Shown: positions 6,509 through 14,219 of the stretch, piece by piece | Position numbering within the stretch: position 1 is the first letter of the stretch | How the letters are laid out: every line of letters begins with the position of its first letter | Source: Acidiferrobacteraceae bacterium | GTDB lineage: Bacteria > Pseudomonadota > Gammaproteobacteria > Acidiferrobacterales > Acidiferrobacteraceae | NCBI GenBank assembly: GCA_027343725.1 | Contig: DAHWKH010000075.1 | Coordinates: 1-15,950 of the forward strand | Direction of reading: 5' to 3' | Length of the DNA stretch: 15,950 bases | Position numbers and translations under genes: made by a program | The notes under the pieces: generated by a model | Seen by the model: only the letters and a program-made list of their open reading frames with translations | The model's database searches: none | What the model was told of the DNA's origin: nothing

Positions 6509-7372
6509 ATGAGTCAAGACGACGGCAGTCACGGTTCGGGGAGATCGTTTTTCGATCGCTTGGGCCATGTCTTGTGGGGCGCGCCCGAGGATCGTGATGC
6601 GTTGCGCGAAACCTTGCGCGAGGCCCATGATCGGGGGCTCATCGGGAGCGATGCCCTCGATATGATCGAGGGGGTGTTCCAGGTCGCCGAGATGCGCGTG
6701 CGCGACATCATGGTGCCGCGCGCGCAGATGGACGTCATCGATCGCGACGAGACCCCGGAGCAATATCTCCCGCGCGTCATCGAGACCGGGCACTCGCGTT
6801 TCCCGATGATCGACGGCGACAAGGACAAGGTCATCGGCATCCTGCTCGCGAAAGACCTCCTGCGCTACTTCGATGAGGGCCGGCGCGCGACGTTCAGCGT
6901 GTACGATCTCCTGCGGCCCGCGGTCTTCGTTCCGGAAAGCAAGCGGCTCGACGTGCTGCTGCGCGATTTCCGTTCGAGCCGCAACCACATGGCGATCGTC
7001 GTGGACGAATACGGCGGGGTCGCGGGCCTTGTCACGATCGAGGATGTCTTGGAACAGATCGTGGGCGAGATCGAGGACGAACACGACCTCGAGGCCGACG
7101 ACGTCATGATCATGCAGCGCGCCGAACACGAATTCGTGGCGAAAGCGCTCACGCCGATCAAGGAATTCAACGACTATTTCGGGACGCGTTATCCGCACGA
7201 GGAGGTCGACACCATCGGCGGCCTGGTCATGACGGCGCTCGGGCGCGTGCCCAAGCGCGGCGAACGCGTCGAGGTGGGGGACATGCGCTTCGAGGTTCTG
7301 CGCGCGGATTCCCGGCGCGTCCATCTTCTCAAAGTGGTTCCCGTTGCCGAGGCCAGTGAAGTCGCGCCTTGA
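6509..7372 (+). CDS. ybeX: CBS-domain transporter-associated protein CorC/YbeX
   Basis: YbeX (CorC) is a cytoplasmic protein linked to magnesium/cobalt efflux and, in E. coli, to ribosome and RNA homeostasis with YbeY and YbeZ. The 287 residues show a short helical N-terminus, a CBS pair starting at VRDIMVPRAQMDVI (64-77), the hallmark segment DEYGGVAGLVTIEDVLEQIV (166-185), and a C-terminal CorC_HlyC domain including EVDTIGGLV. There are no membrane helices, unlike the longer DUF21 (YfjD/HlyC-type) relatives, so the CorC assignment is preferred. The start is the ATG at 6509, 4 nt after the ybeY stop. Confidence 0.95.
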   Translation: MSQDDGSHGSGRSFFDRLGHVLWGAPEDRDALRETLREAHDRGLIGSDALDMIEGVFQVAEMRVRDIMVPRAQMDVIDRDETPEQYLPRVIETGHSRFPMIDGDKDKVIGILLAKDLLRYFDEGRRATFSVYDLLRPAVFVPESKRLDVLLRDFRSSRNHMAIVVDEYGGVAGLVTIEDVLEQIVGEIEDEHDLEADDVMIMQRAEHEFVAKALTPIKEFNDYFGTRYPHEEVDTIGGLVMTALGRVPKRGERVEVGDMRFEVLRADSRRVHLLKVVPVAEASEVAP

Positions 7373-7382
7373 TCCGGGGCGG

Positions 7383-8870
7383 ATGCTGGACTCCTGGTTC
7401 GGAGAGGCCGTCTCGCTGGTCGCCGGCGCGGCCCTCAATCTGGCCTTCGCCCCGTATCGTCTCGGGCTTCTCGCCCCGCTTGCGGCGGCGGTGTTGTACA
7501 TGGCCTGGAGGCGGGCGGGGGCGCGTTCCGCGGCCCTGCGCGGGGCGCTGTTCGGGGTCGGCCTGTTCGGCGTGGGCGTCCCCTGGGTTGCGACCACGCT
7601 CGCGCGCTTCGGGGGCATGCCGGCCCCGCTGGCGTTCGCGGGCGACGCCCTTTTTGTCGCGATTCTTGCATCCTACATCGCCCTCGTCGGGGCGCTGTTT
7701 GCCGCCGTCCGCCGCGGCAACGGCTGGGACCCGTGGTTGTTCGCGTCGCTCTGGGTGGGCGGGGAATGGCTCCGGAACCACCTCTTCACCGGGTTTCCGT
7801 GGTTCGACCTCGGTTACGCCGCCGCGTGGCCGCCCGTTGTTCAATGGGCGCCGATCCTGGGGGTCCTCGGGCTCTCGTTCGCGTTCGCGCTCATCGGGGC
7901 CCTTACGGTCGAGGCCCTGGGTGGTCGCTGGCGCGGCCTCTGGCCGCTCGCGCTCGGGCTGGCCCTGACACCTCTTGTGGGGCGCGCGGCATTCGTGCAC
8001 CCGACGGGTCGGGTGGTAACCGCGTCCTTGATTCAGGGCGACGTCTCCCCCTACACGAAATGGAGCCCGCGCGAGCGGCAGGCCATCATCCGCCGCTATC
8101 TGCGTTTGACCGCGCGCTCCGACGGCCGGCTCGTCATCTGGCCCGAGACCGCGGTGCCCGGTTACTCGCACACGCTGCGCCGTCACTTCCTCCCGGTCAT
8201 CGAGCGCCTGGCGCGCCGCGACCACCGGCACTTCCTGTTCGGGCTCGTCGAAGGCAACCCCAACCGTCCGCGCGCGCCCGTCTACAACGCGGTGATGAGC
8301 GTCGGGCGCCATGACGGGATGTACCGAAAGCGCCACCTGGTGCCCTTCGGCGAGTATCTGCCGTGCCCGCGCCTGCTCTCCCCGGTGCTCGCGGTCTTGC
8401 ATATCCCGATGTCCGGTTTCACGGCATGGCACGGCCGCGAGCCGGCCCTGCCGGTGCGCGGTGCGCGCCTGGGGCTCACGATTTGCTACGAGGTGGCTTA
8501 CGGCAGACTCGTCACCCAAGCCCTGCCGCGGGCCACGCTGCTCGTCAACGTCAGCGACGATTCGTGGTACGGGCACTCCGAGGAGGCGCACCAGCAGCTG
8601 CAGATCGCCCAGATGCGCGCCGCCGAGGCCGGGCGCGACATGCTGGTCGCGACCAACGACGGCGAGACCGCGCGCATCACGCACACAGGGCGCATCGCCC
8701 AACGCCTGGCGCCGTTCACGCCCGGCGTTCTGACCGTGGCCGCGCGCGCCTATCGCGGCCTCACGCCTTACGACCGCTGGGCGGACCGCCCGATCCTCGG
8801 GCTGTCCGCCGCCATCGTGCTCCTGGTGCTAATCGACTCCCGCCGCGCGCGCCGACAGTCCGCCCCTTGA
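7383..8870 (+). CDS. lnt: Apolipoprotein N-acyltransferase Lnt
   Basis: Lnt is the inner-membrane enzyme that adds the third acyl chain to lipoproteins, required before Lol export. An N-terminal set of hydrophobic helices (ASLVAGAALNLAFAPYRLG-type segments up to about residue 200) is followed by a nitrilase domain. The catalytic triad is visible as Glu in VIWPETA (E255), Lys in YRKRHLVPFGEYLP (K316) and Cys in LTICYEVAYG (C368), counting from the ATG at 7383. The product is 495 residues. The frame is open further upstream: GTG at 7356 (with GAGG 3 nt before it) and TTG at 7344 would overlap ybeX. I chose ATG 7383, 10 nt after the ybeX stop, because it begins just ahead of the first helix. Its substrates here would include LptE, encoded at 12722. 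Confidence 0.95.
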   Translation: MLDSWFGEAVSLVAGAALNLAFAPYRLGLLAPLAAAVLYMAWRRAGARSAALRGALFGVGLFGVGVPWVATTLARFGGMPAPLAFAGDALFVAILASYIALVGALFAAVRRGNGWDPWLFASLWVGGEWLRNHLFTGFPWFDLGYAAAWPPVVQWAPILGVLGLSFAFALIGALTVEALGGRWRGLWPLALGLALTPLVGRAAFVHPTGRVVTASLIQGDVSPYTKWSPRERQAIIRRYLRLTARSDGRLVIWPETAVPGYSHTLRRHFLPVIERLARRDHRHFLFGLVEGNPNRPRAPVYNAVMSVGRHDGMYRKRHLVPFGEYLPCPRLLSPVLAVLHIPMSGFTAWHGREPALPVRGARLGLTICYEVAYGRLVTQALPRATLLVNVSDDSWYGHSEEAHQQLQIAQMRAAEAGRDMLVATNDGETARITHTGRIAQRLAPFTPGVLTVAARAYRGLTPYDRWADRPILGLSAAIVLLVLIDSRRARRQSAP

Positions 8871-8895
8871 TTCGCGCGCGGCCCGTCCGCATAAC
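8867..8895 (+). promoter_or_regulatory. Candidate sigma-70 promoter for the persulfide dioxygenase pair
   Basis: TTGATT at 8867-8872 overlaps the lnt stop codon, and CATAAC at 8890-8895 follows after exactly 17 bp. Each box matches the consensus at 4 of 6 positions. Transcription would begin near 8902, after the upstream in-frame ATG at 8899 and before the ATG at 8926, which supports the shorter dioxygenase. This is pattern evidence only. Confidence 0.4.
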
Positions 8896-8910
8896 AGGAT
8901 GGAGCGAAAC

Positions 8911-8920
8911 GAGGGGGGGG
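8911..8920 (+). promoter_or_regulatory. Ribosome binding site with G8 run that fixes the dioxygenase start
   Basis: GA followed by a run of eight G (8913-8920) ends 5 nt before the ATG at 8926. It contains GAGG and GGGG matches to the anti-Shine-Dalgarno sequence at good distance. The earlier in-frame ATG (8899) has no comparable site, so 8926 is preferred. Confidence 0.6.
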
Positions 8921-8925
8921 CCGTC

Positions 8926-9675
8926 ATGATCTTCCGGCAATTGAGCGAGCCGCTGTCGAACACCTACACGTATCTTCTCGGCTGCGAGGAGACGCGCGAG
9001 GCCTTGCTGATCGATCCGGTCCTGCCGGCCTTGGAACGCGACGTGCGCGTCGTGCAGGATCTCGGTCTGAAGCTCGTTTACACCGTCGAGACGCACGTGC
9101 ACGCCGACCACATCACGTCCGCGCGGCGCCTGAAACACGAGCTCGGCAGCCGGATCGCGATCGCCGCCCTCGAAGGTCTCCCCTGCACGGACGTGCCGCT
9201 CGAGGAGGGCCGACCGCTGACCCTGGGCTCGCTCGCGCTGAACCCCTTGCACACCCCCGGGCACACCGCCGCCCATCTGGCCTTCACGTGCGCGGACAAG
9301 GTGTTCACGGGGGATGCGCTCCTGATCGACGGCTGCGGTCGCACGGATTTTCAAAACGGCGATGCGCGCGCCTTGTACGAAAGCGTGCACACGAAACTTT
9401 TTTCCTTGCCGGACGACCAATTGGTGTATCCGGGGCACGACTATCACGACCGTCGCGTCTCGACGATCGCGCAGGAGCGCAAGCGCAATCCGCGTTTGGG
9501 GGGTGGGCGCACGCTCGCGGAGTTCCTGGCGATCATGAACGAGCTGCATCTCCCGTACCCGAAGTTCATCGACTTCGCCGTGCCCGGCAACACCGCCTGC
9601 GGCGAGTGCCCGCCCGAATTGCCGGACGAGCTCCAGCAATACTGTGAACAGATTCAGCAAAGCCATCAAGGTTAA
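8926..9675 (+). CDS. ETHE1-type persulfide dioxygenase (MBL fold)
   Basis: This 249-residue metallo-beta-lactamase-fold protein is of the ETHE1/persulfide dioxygenase type. The family oxidises glutathione persulfide to sulfite with O2 at a mononuclear iron. The start MIFRQL-x7-YTYLLG is typical. The motif THVHADH (56-62) supplies H57, HTPGHT supplies H113, and FTGDALLIDGCGRTDFQ supplies D130. These three correspond to the 2-His/1-Asp iron site of ETHE1, and PGHDY (H171) completes the fold. The GCGRTDFQ-GDA block distinguishes it from glyoxalase II. The C-terminal tail has a C225-x2-C228 pair and C240. The start follows from the strong G-rich ribosome site; an ATG 27 nt upstream is in frame. 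It is next to a DUF442 gene, the other half of fused Blh proteins. The family call is strong; activity on persulfide is inferred. Confidence 0.92.
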   Translation: MIFRQLSEPLSNTYTYLLGCEETREALLIDPVLPALERDVRVVQDLGLKLVYTVETHVHADHITSARRLKHELGSRIAIAALEGLPCTDVPLEEGRPLTLGSLALNPLHTPGHTAAHLAFTCADKVFTGDALLIDGCGRTDFQNGDARALYESVHTKLFSLPDDQLVYPGHDYHDRRVSTIAQERKRNPRLGGGRTLAEFLAIMNELHLPYPKFIDFAVPGNTACGECPPELPDELQQYCEQIQQSHQG

Positions 9676-9691
9676 TACGCATTTTTCCCGT

Positions 9692-9698
9692 GAGGTGA
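9692..9698 (+). promoter_or_regulatory. Strong Shine-Dalgarno of the DUF442 gene
   Basis: GAGGTGA is a seven-base exact complement of the 16S rRNA 3' end and lies just before the ATG at 9702, with the GAGG core 6 nt away. It is the best ribosome site in the window and confirms the start. Confidence 0.65.
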
Positions 9699-9701
9699 CT
9701 G

Positions 9702-10166
9702 ATGCATTTCGTGAAAGCGGCTTCCGATGTCTATGTGGGTCCCGTGCCGAGCGAACACGATCTCGCGGCGTTGGCGCGTGAGGGTGTCCACACGGTGATC
9801 GACCTGCGCGAGCCCTCGGAACGCCGGGGTCCGCTCGACGGTCCGGGCCTTGCGGCCAAGCTCGGGCTTGCGTACGTGAATATCCCGGTGCACCCGGCGA
9901 CCCTGTCCGATCGCGAGGTCGAGCAGCTGCAAGCGGCCATGGCCGAGAAGCGCAGGGGCTATGTGGTGCATTGCGCGATGGGGCCCCGGGCCGAGGCCCT
10001 CTACATCGCCAAGGCGGCGCTCGATCACGGCTGGGGTCCGGTGGAGGCCGGCCGCGAGGCCGACCGTCTGGGGTTTCAGTACGGGGGCTCGCCACGCCTC
10101 AGGGGTTTCGTCACGGATTTCGTGACGCGCCACGGCCCGGTTGACTCGCGCGCCGCCGAGCGTTAA
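9702..10166 (+). CDS. DUF442/TIGR01244-family sulfurtransferase or phosphatase-like protein
   Basis: This 154-residue protein has the dual-specificity-phosphatase-like fold of the DUF442 (TIGR01244, Blh N-terminal domain) family. The N-terminal block VYVGPVPSEHDLAALAREGV is followed by VIDLRE, then YVNIPVHP, and the active-site loop HCAMGPRA, a C-x4-R loop with C91 and R96. The usual loop in this family is CRSGTR, so the interior residues differ but Cys and Arg are kept. In Blh proteins this domain is fused to an ETHE1-type dioxygenase and handles sulfane sulfur. Here the separate gene follows the dioxygenase gene by 26 bp, so they are very likely co-transcribed. A cysteine phosphatase activity is the alternative. 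I assign no gene symbol. Confidence 0.82.
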   Translation: MHFVKAASDVYVGPVPSEHDLAALAREGVHTVIDLREPSERRGPLDGPGLAAKLGLAYVNIPVHPATLSDREVEQLQAAMAEKRRGYVVHCAMGPRAEALYIAKAALDHGWGPVEAGREADRLGFQYGGSPRLRGFVTDFVTRHGPVDSRAAER

Positions 10167-10168
10167 GC

Positions 10169-10197
10169 CCGATCGGGGGGAGGCGAGACGCCATCGG
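10169..10197. repeat. Imperfect hairpin between the DUF442 gene and leuS
   Basis: CCGAT (10169-10173) pairs with ATCGG (10193-10197), and inside it GGCG (10182-10185) pairs with CGCC (10189-10192) around AGA. An 8-nt bulge separates the two stems. No T-run follows, so an intrinsic terminator is unlikely. It might be a processing or pause site in the 81-bp gap before leuS. A GATAAT at 10208-10213 could be a -10 for leuS but has no recognisable -35. Confidence 0.25.
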
Positions 10198-10247
10198 CCA
10201 TTCCATGGATAATGGGGGCTTGGCATTGTCTTGAGCCCGAAACCCCG

Positions 10248-12725
10248 ATGGATGAGCGTTATGTAGCCGAACAGGTCGAGGGCGCGGCCCAGGCCTTCTG
10301 GGAGCGTGCCGACAGCTTTCATGCGAGCGAGACCGACCCGCGCCCCAAGTACTACTGCCTGTCGATGTTTCCCTACCCCTCGGGGCGCTTGCACATGGGG
10401 CATGTGCGCAACTACACCCTGGGGGACGTGATCAGCCGCTGGCGGCGGATGCAGGGTTTTCAGGTGCTGCAGCCCATGGGCTGGGACGCCTTCGGCCTGC
10501 CGGCCGAGAACGCCGCGCAGAAAAACGCGGTCGCGCCCGCCCGCTGGACCTACGACAACATCGATTCCATGCGGACGCAACTGAAGCGTCTGGGTTTCGC
10601 CTACGACTGGCGGCGCGAGATCGCGACCTGCCGGCCCGAATATTACCGCTGGGAGCAGTGGCTTTTTACGCGCTTGTACCGCAAAGGCCTGGCCTACCGC
10701 GCGGTCGGTCCGGTGAACTGGTGCCCGCACGACGAGACGGTGCTCGCCAACGAGCAGGTGGTGGACGGGCGCTGCTGGCGGTGCGATACCCCGGTCGAGC
10801 GGCGCGAGATCCCGCAATGGTTCCTGCGCATCACCGATTACGCCCCGGAGCTGCTCGCGGACCTTGCGCGCCTGCCCGGCTGGCCCGAGCGCGTCGCCAC
10901 CATGCAGCGCCATTGGATCGGACGCTCGGAGGGCGTCGAGATCCAGTTCCCGGTCGCGGGGTTCGGGTCGCTGTCGGTGTTCACGACGCGCCCGGACACG
11001 CTCATGGGCGTGACCTATCTCGCGGTCGCGGCCGAGCATCCGCTGGCGATCGCGGCCGCGCAGGCGCGCCCCGAGGTGGCGGGCTTTCGCGATGAGTGCC
11101 GCGTCGGCCAGACCACGGAGGCCGCGCTTGAAACCCTCGAGAAGCGCGGCGTCGACACCGGTTTTCGCGCGACCCATCCCTTGACCGGCGGGGAGCTGCC
11201 GGTCTATGCGGCCAATTTCGTCCTCATGGCGTATGGCGAGGGCGCGGTGATGGCGGTGCCGGGCCACGACGAGCGCGACTTCGCGTTCGCGCGTCGCTAC
11301 GATCTGCCGGTGGTGCCCGTGATCGTCCCCGAGGGCTACGAAGGGGACGCGCAGGCGCTCGTGCGCACCGAGGCCTACACGGGCCCCGGGCGGCTCGTCG
11401 ACTCCGGGGAATTCACCGGGCTTGCCTCCGAGGAGGCCTGGGGGCGGATCGCCGACGTCGTCGAGGCGCGCGCCCTGGGGACGCGGCGCGTGCATTACCG
11501 GCTGCGCGACTGGGGGGTCTCCCGCCAGCGCTACTGGGGCACCCCGATCCCGATCATCCACTGCCCGGATTGCGGGGCCCAGCCGGTGCCCGATCAGGAT
11601 CTGCCCGTGGTTCTGCCGGAGGACATCGTGCCGACGGAGGGCCGCGCTCTTCGCGCCCGCGCGGACTTCCTGTCCGTTCCGTGCCCGCGCTGCGGCGGAC
11701 CCGCCGAACGCGAGACCGACACTTTCGACACCTTCATGGAGTCGTCGTGGTACTACGCGCGCTATTGTTCCTACGACAACAACGAAGCGATGCTCGATGA
11801 CCGGGTGCGCCACTGGCTGCCGGTCGACCAGTATATCGGCGGCATCGAACACGCGATCCTCCATCTCCTGTACGCGCGGTTTTTCAACAAGCTCCTGCGC
11901 GACGAGGGCCTGGTGGCCAACGACGAGCCGTTCACGCGCCTTTTGACCCAGGGCATGGTTCTGAAAGACGGCAGCAAGATGTCGAAGTCCAAGGGCAACG
12001 TGGTCGACCCGCAAGCGATCATCGATCAGTACGGCGCCGACACCGCGCGGCTCTTTATCATGTTCGCGGCCCCGCCCGAGCAGGCGCTCGAGTGGAACGA
12101 CGCGGCACTCGCCGGCGCCCACCGCTTCTTGAAGCGGCTCTGGGCGCTGGGATACGCGCTGTCGTTACGCGCGCGCCGGAACGGCGGTGCGCCGCAAGGC
12201 CCGCGCGCGGGATCCCCGTCCGAGGCGCACCGGGCGTTGCGCATGCGCATCCACGGCCTCGTCGAGCAAGCCCTGCGCGATTACGAGCGTTATCACTTCA
12301 ATACGGTCGTGGCCTCGGCCATGACCCTTGTGAACGAGTTGCAAAAGCTCGCGGACGAACCCGAGACGCCCGAGGGGACCGGGCTTTTGCGGGAAGGCAT
12401 GAGCTTCGTGTTGCGCCTGCTGGCCCCGATCGTGCCGCATATCACCCACGGCCTGTGGGAGGCGCTGGCATTGGGCGAGGGCCCCGTGGTCGAGGCCCCC
12501 TGGCCCGAGGCCGACCCCGAGGCCTTGCGGCGGGATACGGTCCGGCTCGTGATCCAGGTGGACGGCAAGCGCCGCTCCGAGATCACGGTGACGGATGGCA
12601 GTGACGCCGCGGCCGTGCGCGAGCAGGCTTTGAAGGACGAGGCCGTGGTGCGGCATCTCGCCGGCAAGGCCGTGCGCCGGGTCGTGGTGGTGCCCGGGCG
12701 CCTCATCAACATCGTCTCCGAATGA
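10248..12725 (+). CDS. leuS: Leucyl-tRNA synthetase
   Basis: This class Ia aminoacyl-tRNA synthetase charges tRNA-Leu. The 825-residue product has the HIGH-type motif HMGH (49-52) in PYPSGRLHMGHVRNY. The CP1 editing domain contains the threonine-rich TTRPDTLMG (246-254) and the block MAVPGHDERD. The KMSKS motif is at residues 577-581, and the anticodon-binding and C-terminal domains follow. Cysteine pairs (CPHDE with CWRCD, and CPDC with CPRC) suggest zinc sites. The start is set at the ATG at 10248 by the family N-terminus (MDERYVAEQVEGAAQAFW); an in-frame ATG at 10212 would add 12 unrelated residues. The Shine-Dalgarno is poor. The stop overlaps the lptE start (ATGA), so translation is probably coupled. 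Confidence 0.98.
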   Translation: MDERYVAEQVEGAAQAFWERADSFHASETDPRPKYYCLSMFPYPSGRLHMGHVRNYTLGDVISRWRRMQGFQVLQPMGWDAFGLPAENAAQKNAVAPARWTYDNIDSMRTQLKRLGFAYDWRREIATCRPEYYRWEQWLFTRLYRKGLAYRAVGPVNWCPHDETVLANEQVVDGRCWRCDTPVERREIPQWFLRITDYAPELLADLARLPGWPERVATMQRHWIGRSEGVEIQFPVAGFGSLSVFTTRPDTLMGVTYLAVAAEHPLAIAAAQARPEVAGFRDECRVGQTTEAALETLEKRGVDTGFRATHPLTGGELPVYAANFVLMAYGEGAVMAVPGHDERDFAFARRYDLPVVPVIVPEGYEGDAQALVRTEAYTGPGRLVDSGEFTGLASEEAWGRIADVVEARALGTRRVHYRLRDWGVSRQRYWGTPIPIIHCPDCGAQPVPDQDLPVVLPEDIVPTEGRALRARADFLSVPCPRCGGPAERETDTFDTFMESSWYYARYCSYDNNEAMLDDRVRHWLPVDQYIGGIEHAILHLLYARFFNKLLRDEGLVANDEPFTRLLTQGMVLKDGSKMSKSKGNVVDPQAIIDQYGADTARLFIMFAAPPEQALEWNDAALAGAHRFLKRLWALGYALSLRARRNGGAPQGPRAGSPSEAHRALRMRIHGLVEQALRDYERYHFNTVVASAMTLVNELQKLADEPETPEGTGLLREGMSFVLRLLAPIVPHITHGLWEALALGEGPVVEAPWPEADPEALRRDTVRLVIQVDGKRRSEITVTDGSDAAAVREQALKDEAVVRHLAGKAVRRVVVVPGRLINIVSE

Positions 12726-13231
12726 AGCGCGCGCTCCTTGTGGTCGTGTGCGCGGCGCTCGCCGGCTGCGGGTTTCATCTGCGCGGCGCGCACGAGTTCG
12801 CGCTGCCGGCGAGGCTTTCGGTGATGCGCGTGACGATGCCGGCGAGCGGACTCAAATACCCCGGACTCGTTTTGACGGTCCGCCACGCGCTCGAGGACCG
12901 CGGCGTGCGCGTCGTCACGCAGGGGCACGTGCCGGCCGTCGTGCTGTCGGGGGAGACGATGACACCGATGATCGTGACCATGAGCCCGGAGGGCGGCGCG
13001 AGCGCCTATCTCCTCGATTACGCCGTGACGTTCTCGCTCCTCGGGGCGCACGGGCGCGTCCTGATCCCGCCGAGCGTGGTGCGCGCGCAGCGCGAATACC
13101 GCTTCGATCCCCTGAATCTGCCGGCCATGGCGCGCGAGCAGGCCTATCTGGAAAGGCGCCTGCGGCACTCGGCCGCCCGCCAGATCGTCTGGCGGCTCGC
13201 ATCCTACAAGAGGCGCGCTCGTGCGCATTAA
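12722..13231 (+). CDS. lptE: LPS-assembly lipoprotein LptE
   Basis: LptE is the outer-membrane lipoprotein that plugs LptD and helps insert lipopolysaccharide. The 169-residue protein has a short basic start (MKRA), a hydrophobic stretch and a lipobox LAGC with the acylated C16, followed by GFHLRGA, the characteristic LptE/RlpB N-terminus. The remainder is poorly conserved, as usual for the family, and the length is normal. The ATG overlaps the leuS stop by four bases. The 3' end overlaps holA by 11 nt. Maturation needs Lnt, encoded upstream. The position between leuS and holA is diagnostic. Confidence 0.93.
   Translation: MKRALLVVVCAALAGCGFHLRGAHEFALPARLSVMRVTMPASGLKYPGLVLTVRHALEDRGVRVVTQGHVPAVVLSGETMTPMIVTMSPEGGASAYLLDYAVTFSLLGAHGRVLIPPSVVRAQREYRFDPLNLPAMAREQAYLERRLRHSAARQIVWRLASYKRRARAH
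13208..13213 (+). promoter_or_regulatory. Ribosome binding site supporting the GTG start of holA
   Basis: AAGAGG lies 7 nt before the GTG at 13221, inside the lptE coding sequence. Good spacing supports initiation at GTG rather than at a later codon. Confidence 0.5.
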
Positions 13232-14219
13232 GGCCGAGGAGTGGCCCGCGCACAGCGACGCCATCGCGCGTCTTTACCTCGTCTGCGGGGACGAGCCGGT
13301 CCTCGTCGAGGAGGCCGTGACCCAGATCGTCACGGCCGCCCGGGCGGCGGGGTTTCTCGGCCACGAGCGGACGATCCTCGAGAGCGGGTTCTCCTGGCCG
13401 CGGTTTCGCGAGACCTTGTCGTCCCCGTCCCTGTTCGCCGCCCGCAGCATCCAGGAACTGCGCGTGCGCGAGGGGCGTGAGGGGCTCGCGCGCGAGCTGC
13501 CGGGCTGCTTGCCGCACGTCTCGTCCGACACCGTGCTGCTGGTGGTCACGGGCGCGCTCGAGCGCTCGGCCCTCAAGGCGCAATGGGTCGAGGCCTGCGC
13601 GCGCTTTGGGCACGTGGTGACGGTGGCGGTGCCCGAGGGCCCGCAGCTCGTCGCCTGGGTGCGCCGTCGGCTCGCGGCCATCGGCCTCCATGAGGACGAT
13701 CTCGCGCAGCGGATCGCGTACTATGCCGAGGGCAATATGGGGGCCGCGTGCGACGCCATAGCGCGCCTGAAGGACGAGCCGCGCACGGACCCCTCGGCGC
13801 TCGCCGAGATCCTGGTCGATGAGGCGCGATTCGACGTGTTTGCGGTGGTCGAGGCGGCGCTTGCGGGCGATCTCGCGCTGACCGTGCGTCGCCTCCGGCG
13901 CTTGCACGCAACCGCACGAGATCCGATACTGATGTCATGGGCGCTGATGCGCGAGATCCGGCTATTGGCCAAGGTGTCGGCGCTTCAGGCGCGCGGCAAA
14001 GGGCCGGCCGAGGCCTTCGGGCGCGAGCGCGTGTGGCCGAAACGGCAGGCGGCGCTCGTCCGTGCGGCTTCGCGCTTGCCGGTGCCTGCGGTACGCGGCC
14101 TGCTGAAGGCCTGCGCGCGCTTGGATCGCGTCAATAAGGGGCGCGCACACGGGGATTCCTGGATACTGATCGAGGAGCTGGCTATGGGGCTTGCGGGAAT
14201 GCCGGGCAGGGTGGCGTGA
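13221..14219 (+). CDS. holA: DNA polymerase III delta subunit
   Basis: HolA is the clamp-loader delta subunit that opens the beta sliding clamp. The 332-residue protein starts MRIKAEEWPAH, then ARLYLVCGDEPVLVEEA, the standard N-terminus of delta, where the GDEP-LV-EA block is the most recognisable part. The C-terminal region (ARDPILMSWALMREIRLL, then RVNKGR) matches the collar domain. The start is GTG, backed by AAGAGG 7 nt upstream and by alignment of the N-terminus to the family. It overlaps lptE by 11 nt and proA by 4 nt (GTGA). Its position after leuS-lptE is the usual gammaproteobacterial order. Confidence 0.95.
   Translation: MRIKAEEWPAHSDAIARLYLVCGDEPVLVEEAVTQIVTAARAAGFLGHERTILESGFSWPRFRETLSSPSLFAARSIQELRVREGREGLARELPGCLPHVSSDTVLLVVTGALERSALKAQWVEACARFGHVVTVAVPEGPQLVAWVRRRLAAIGLHEDDLAQRIAYYAEGNMGAACDAIARLKDEPRTDPSALAEILVDEARFDVFAVVEAALAGDLALTVRRLRRLHATARDPILMSWALMREIRLLAKVSALQARGKGPAEAFGRERVWPKRQAALVRAASRLPVPAVRGLLKACARLDRVNKGRAHGDSWILIEELAMGLAGMPGRVA

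Noticed and set aside
8899..8925. Upstream in-frame ATG for the persulfide dioxygenase
   Set aside because: No ribosome site of its own. The G-rich site and family N-terminus (MIFRQL) fit the ATG at 8926, and the predicted transcript starts after 8899.
10167..10200. Intrinsic terminator after the DUF442 gene
   Set aside because: The hairpin is bulged and is not followed by a T-run.
10220..10225. TTGGCA, a good -35 match before leuS
   Set aside because: No -10 box 16-18 bp downstream; that position falls on the leuS start codon.
10212..10247. Upstream in-frame ATG for leuS
   Set aside because: It would add 12 residues unlike LeuS N-termini; the homologous sequence starts at 10248.
9672..12122. 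816-codon open frame on the minus strand
   Set aside because: Antisense to the DUF442 gene and leuS, whose motifs are unmistakable; a shadow frame.
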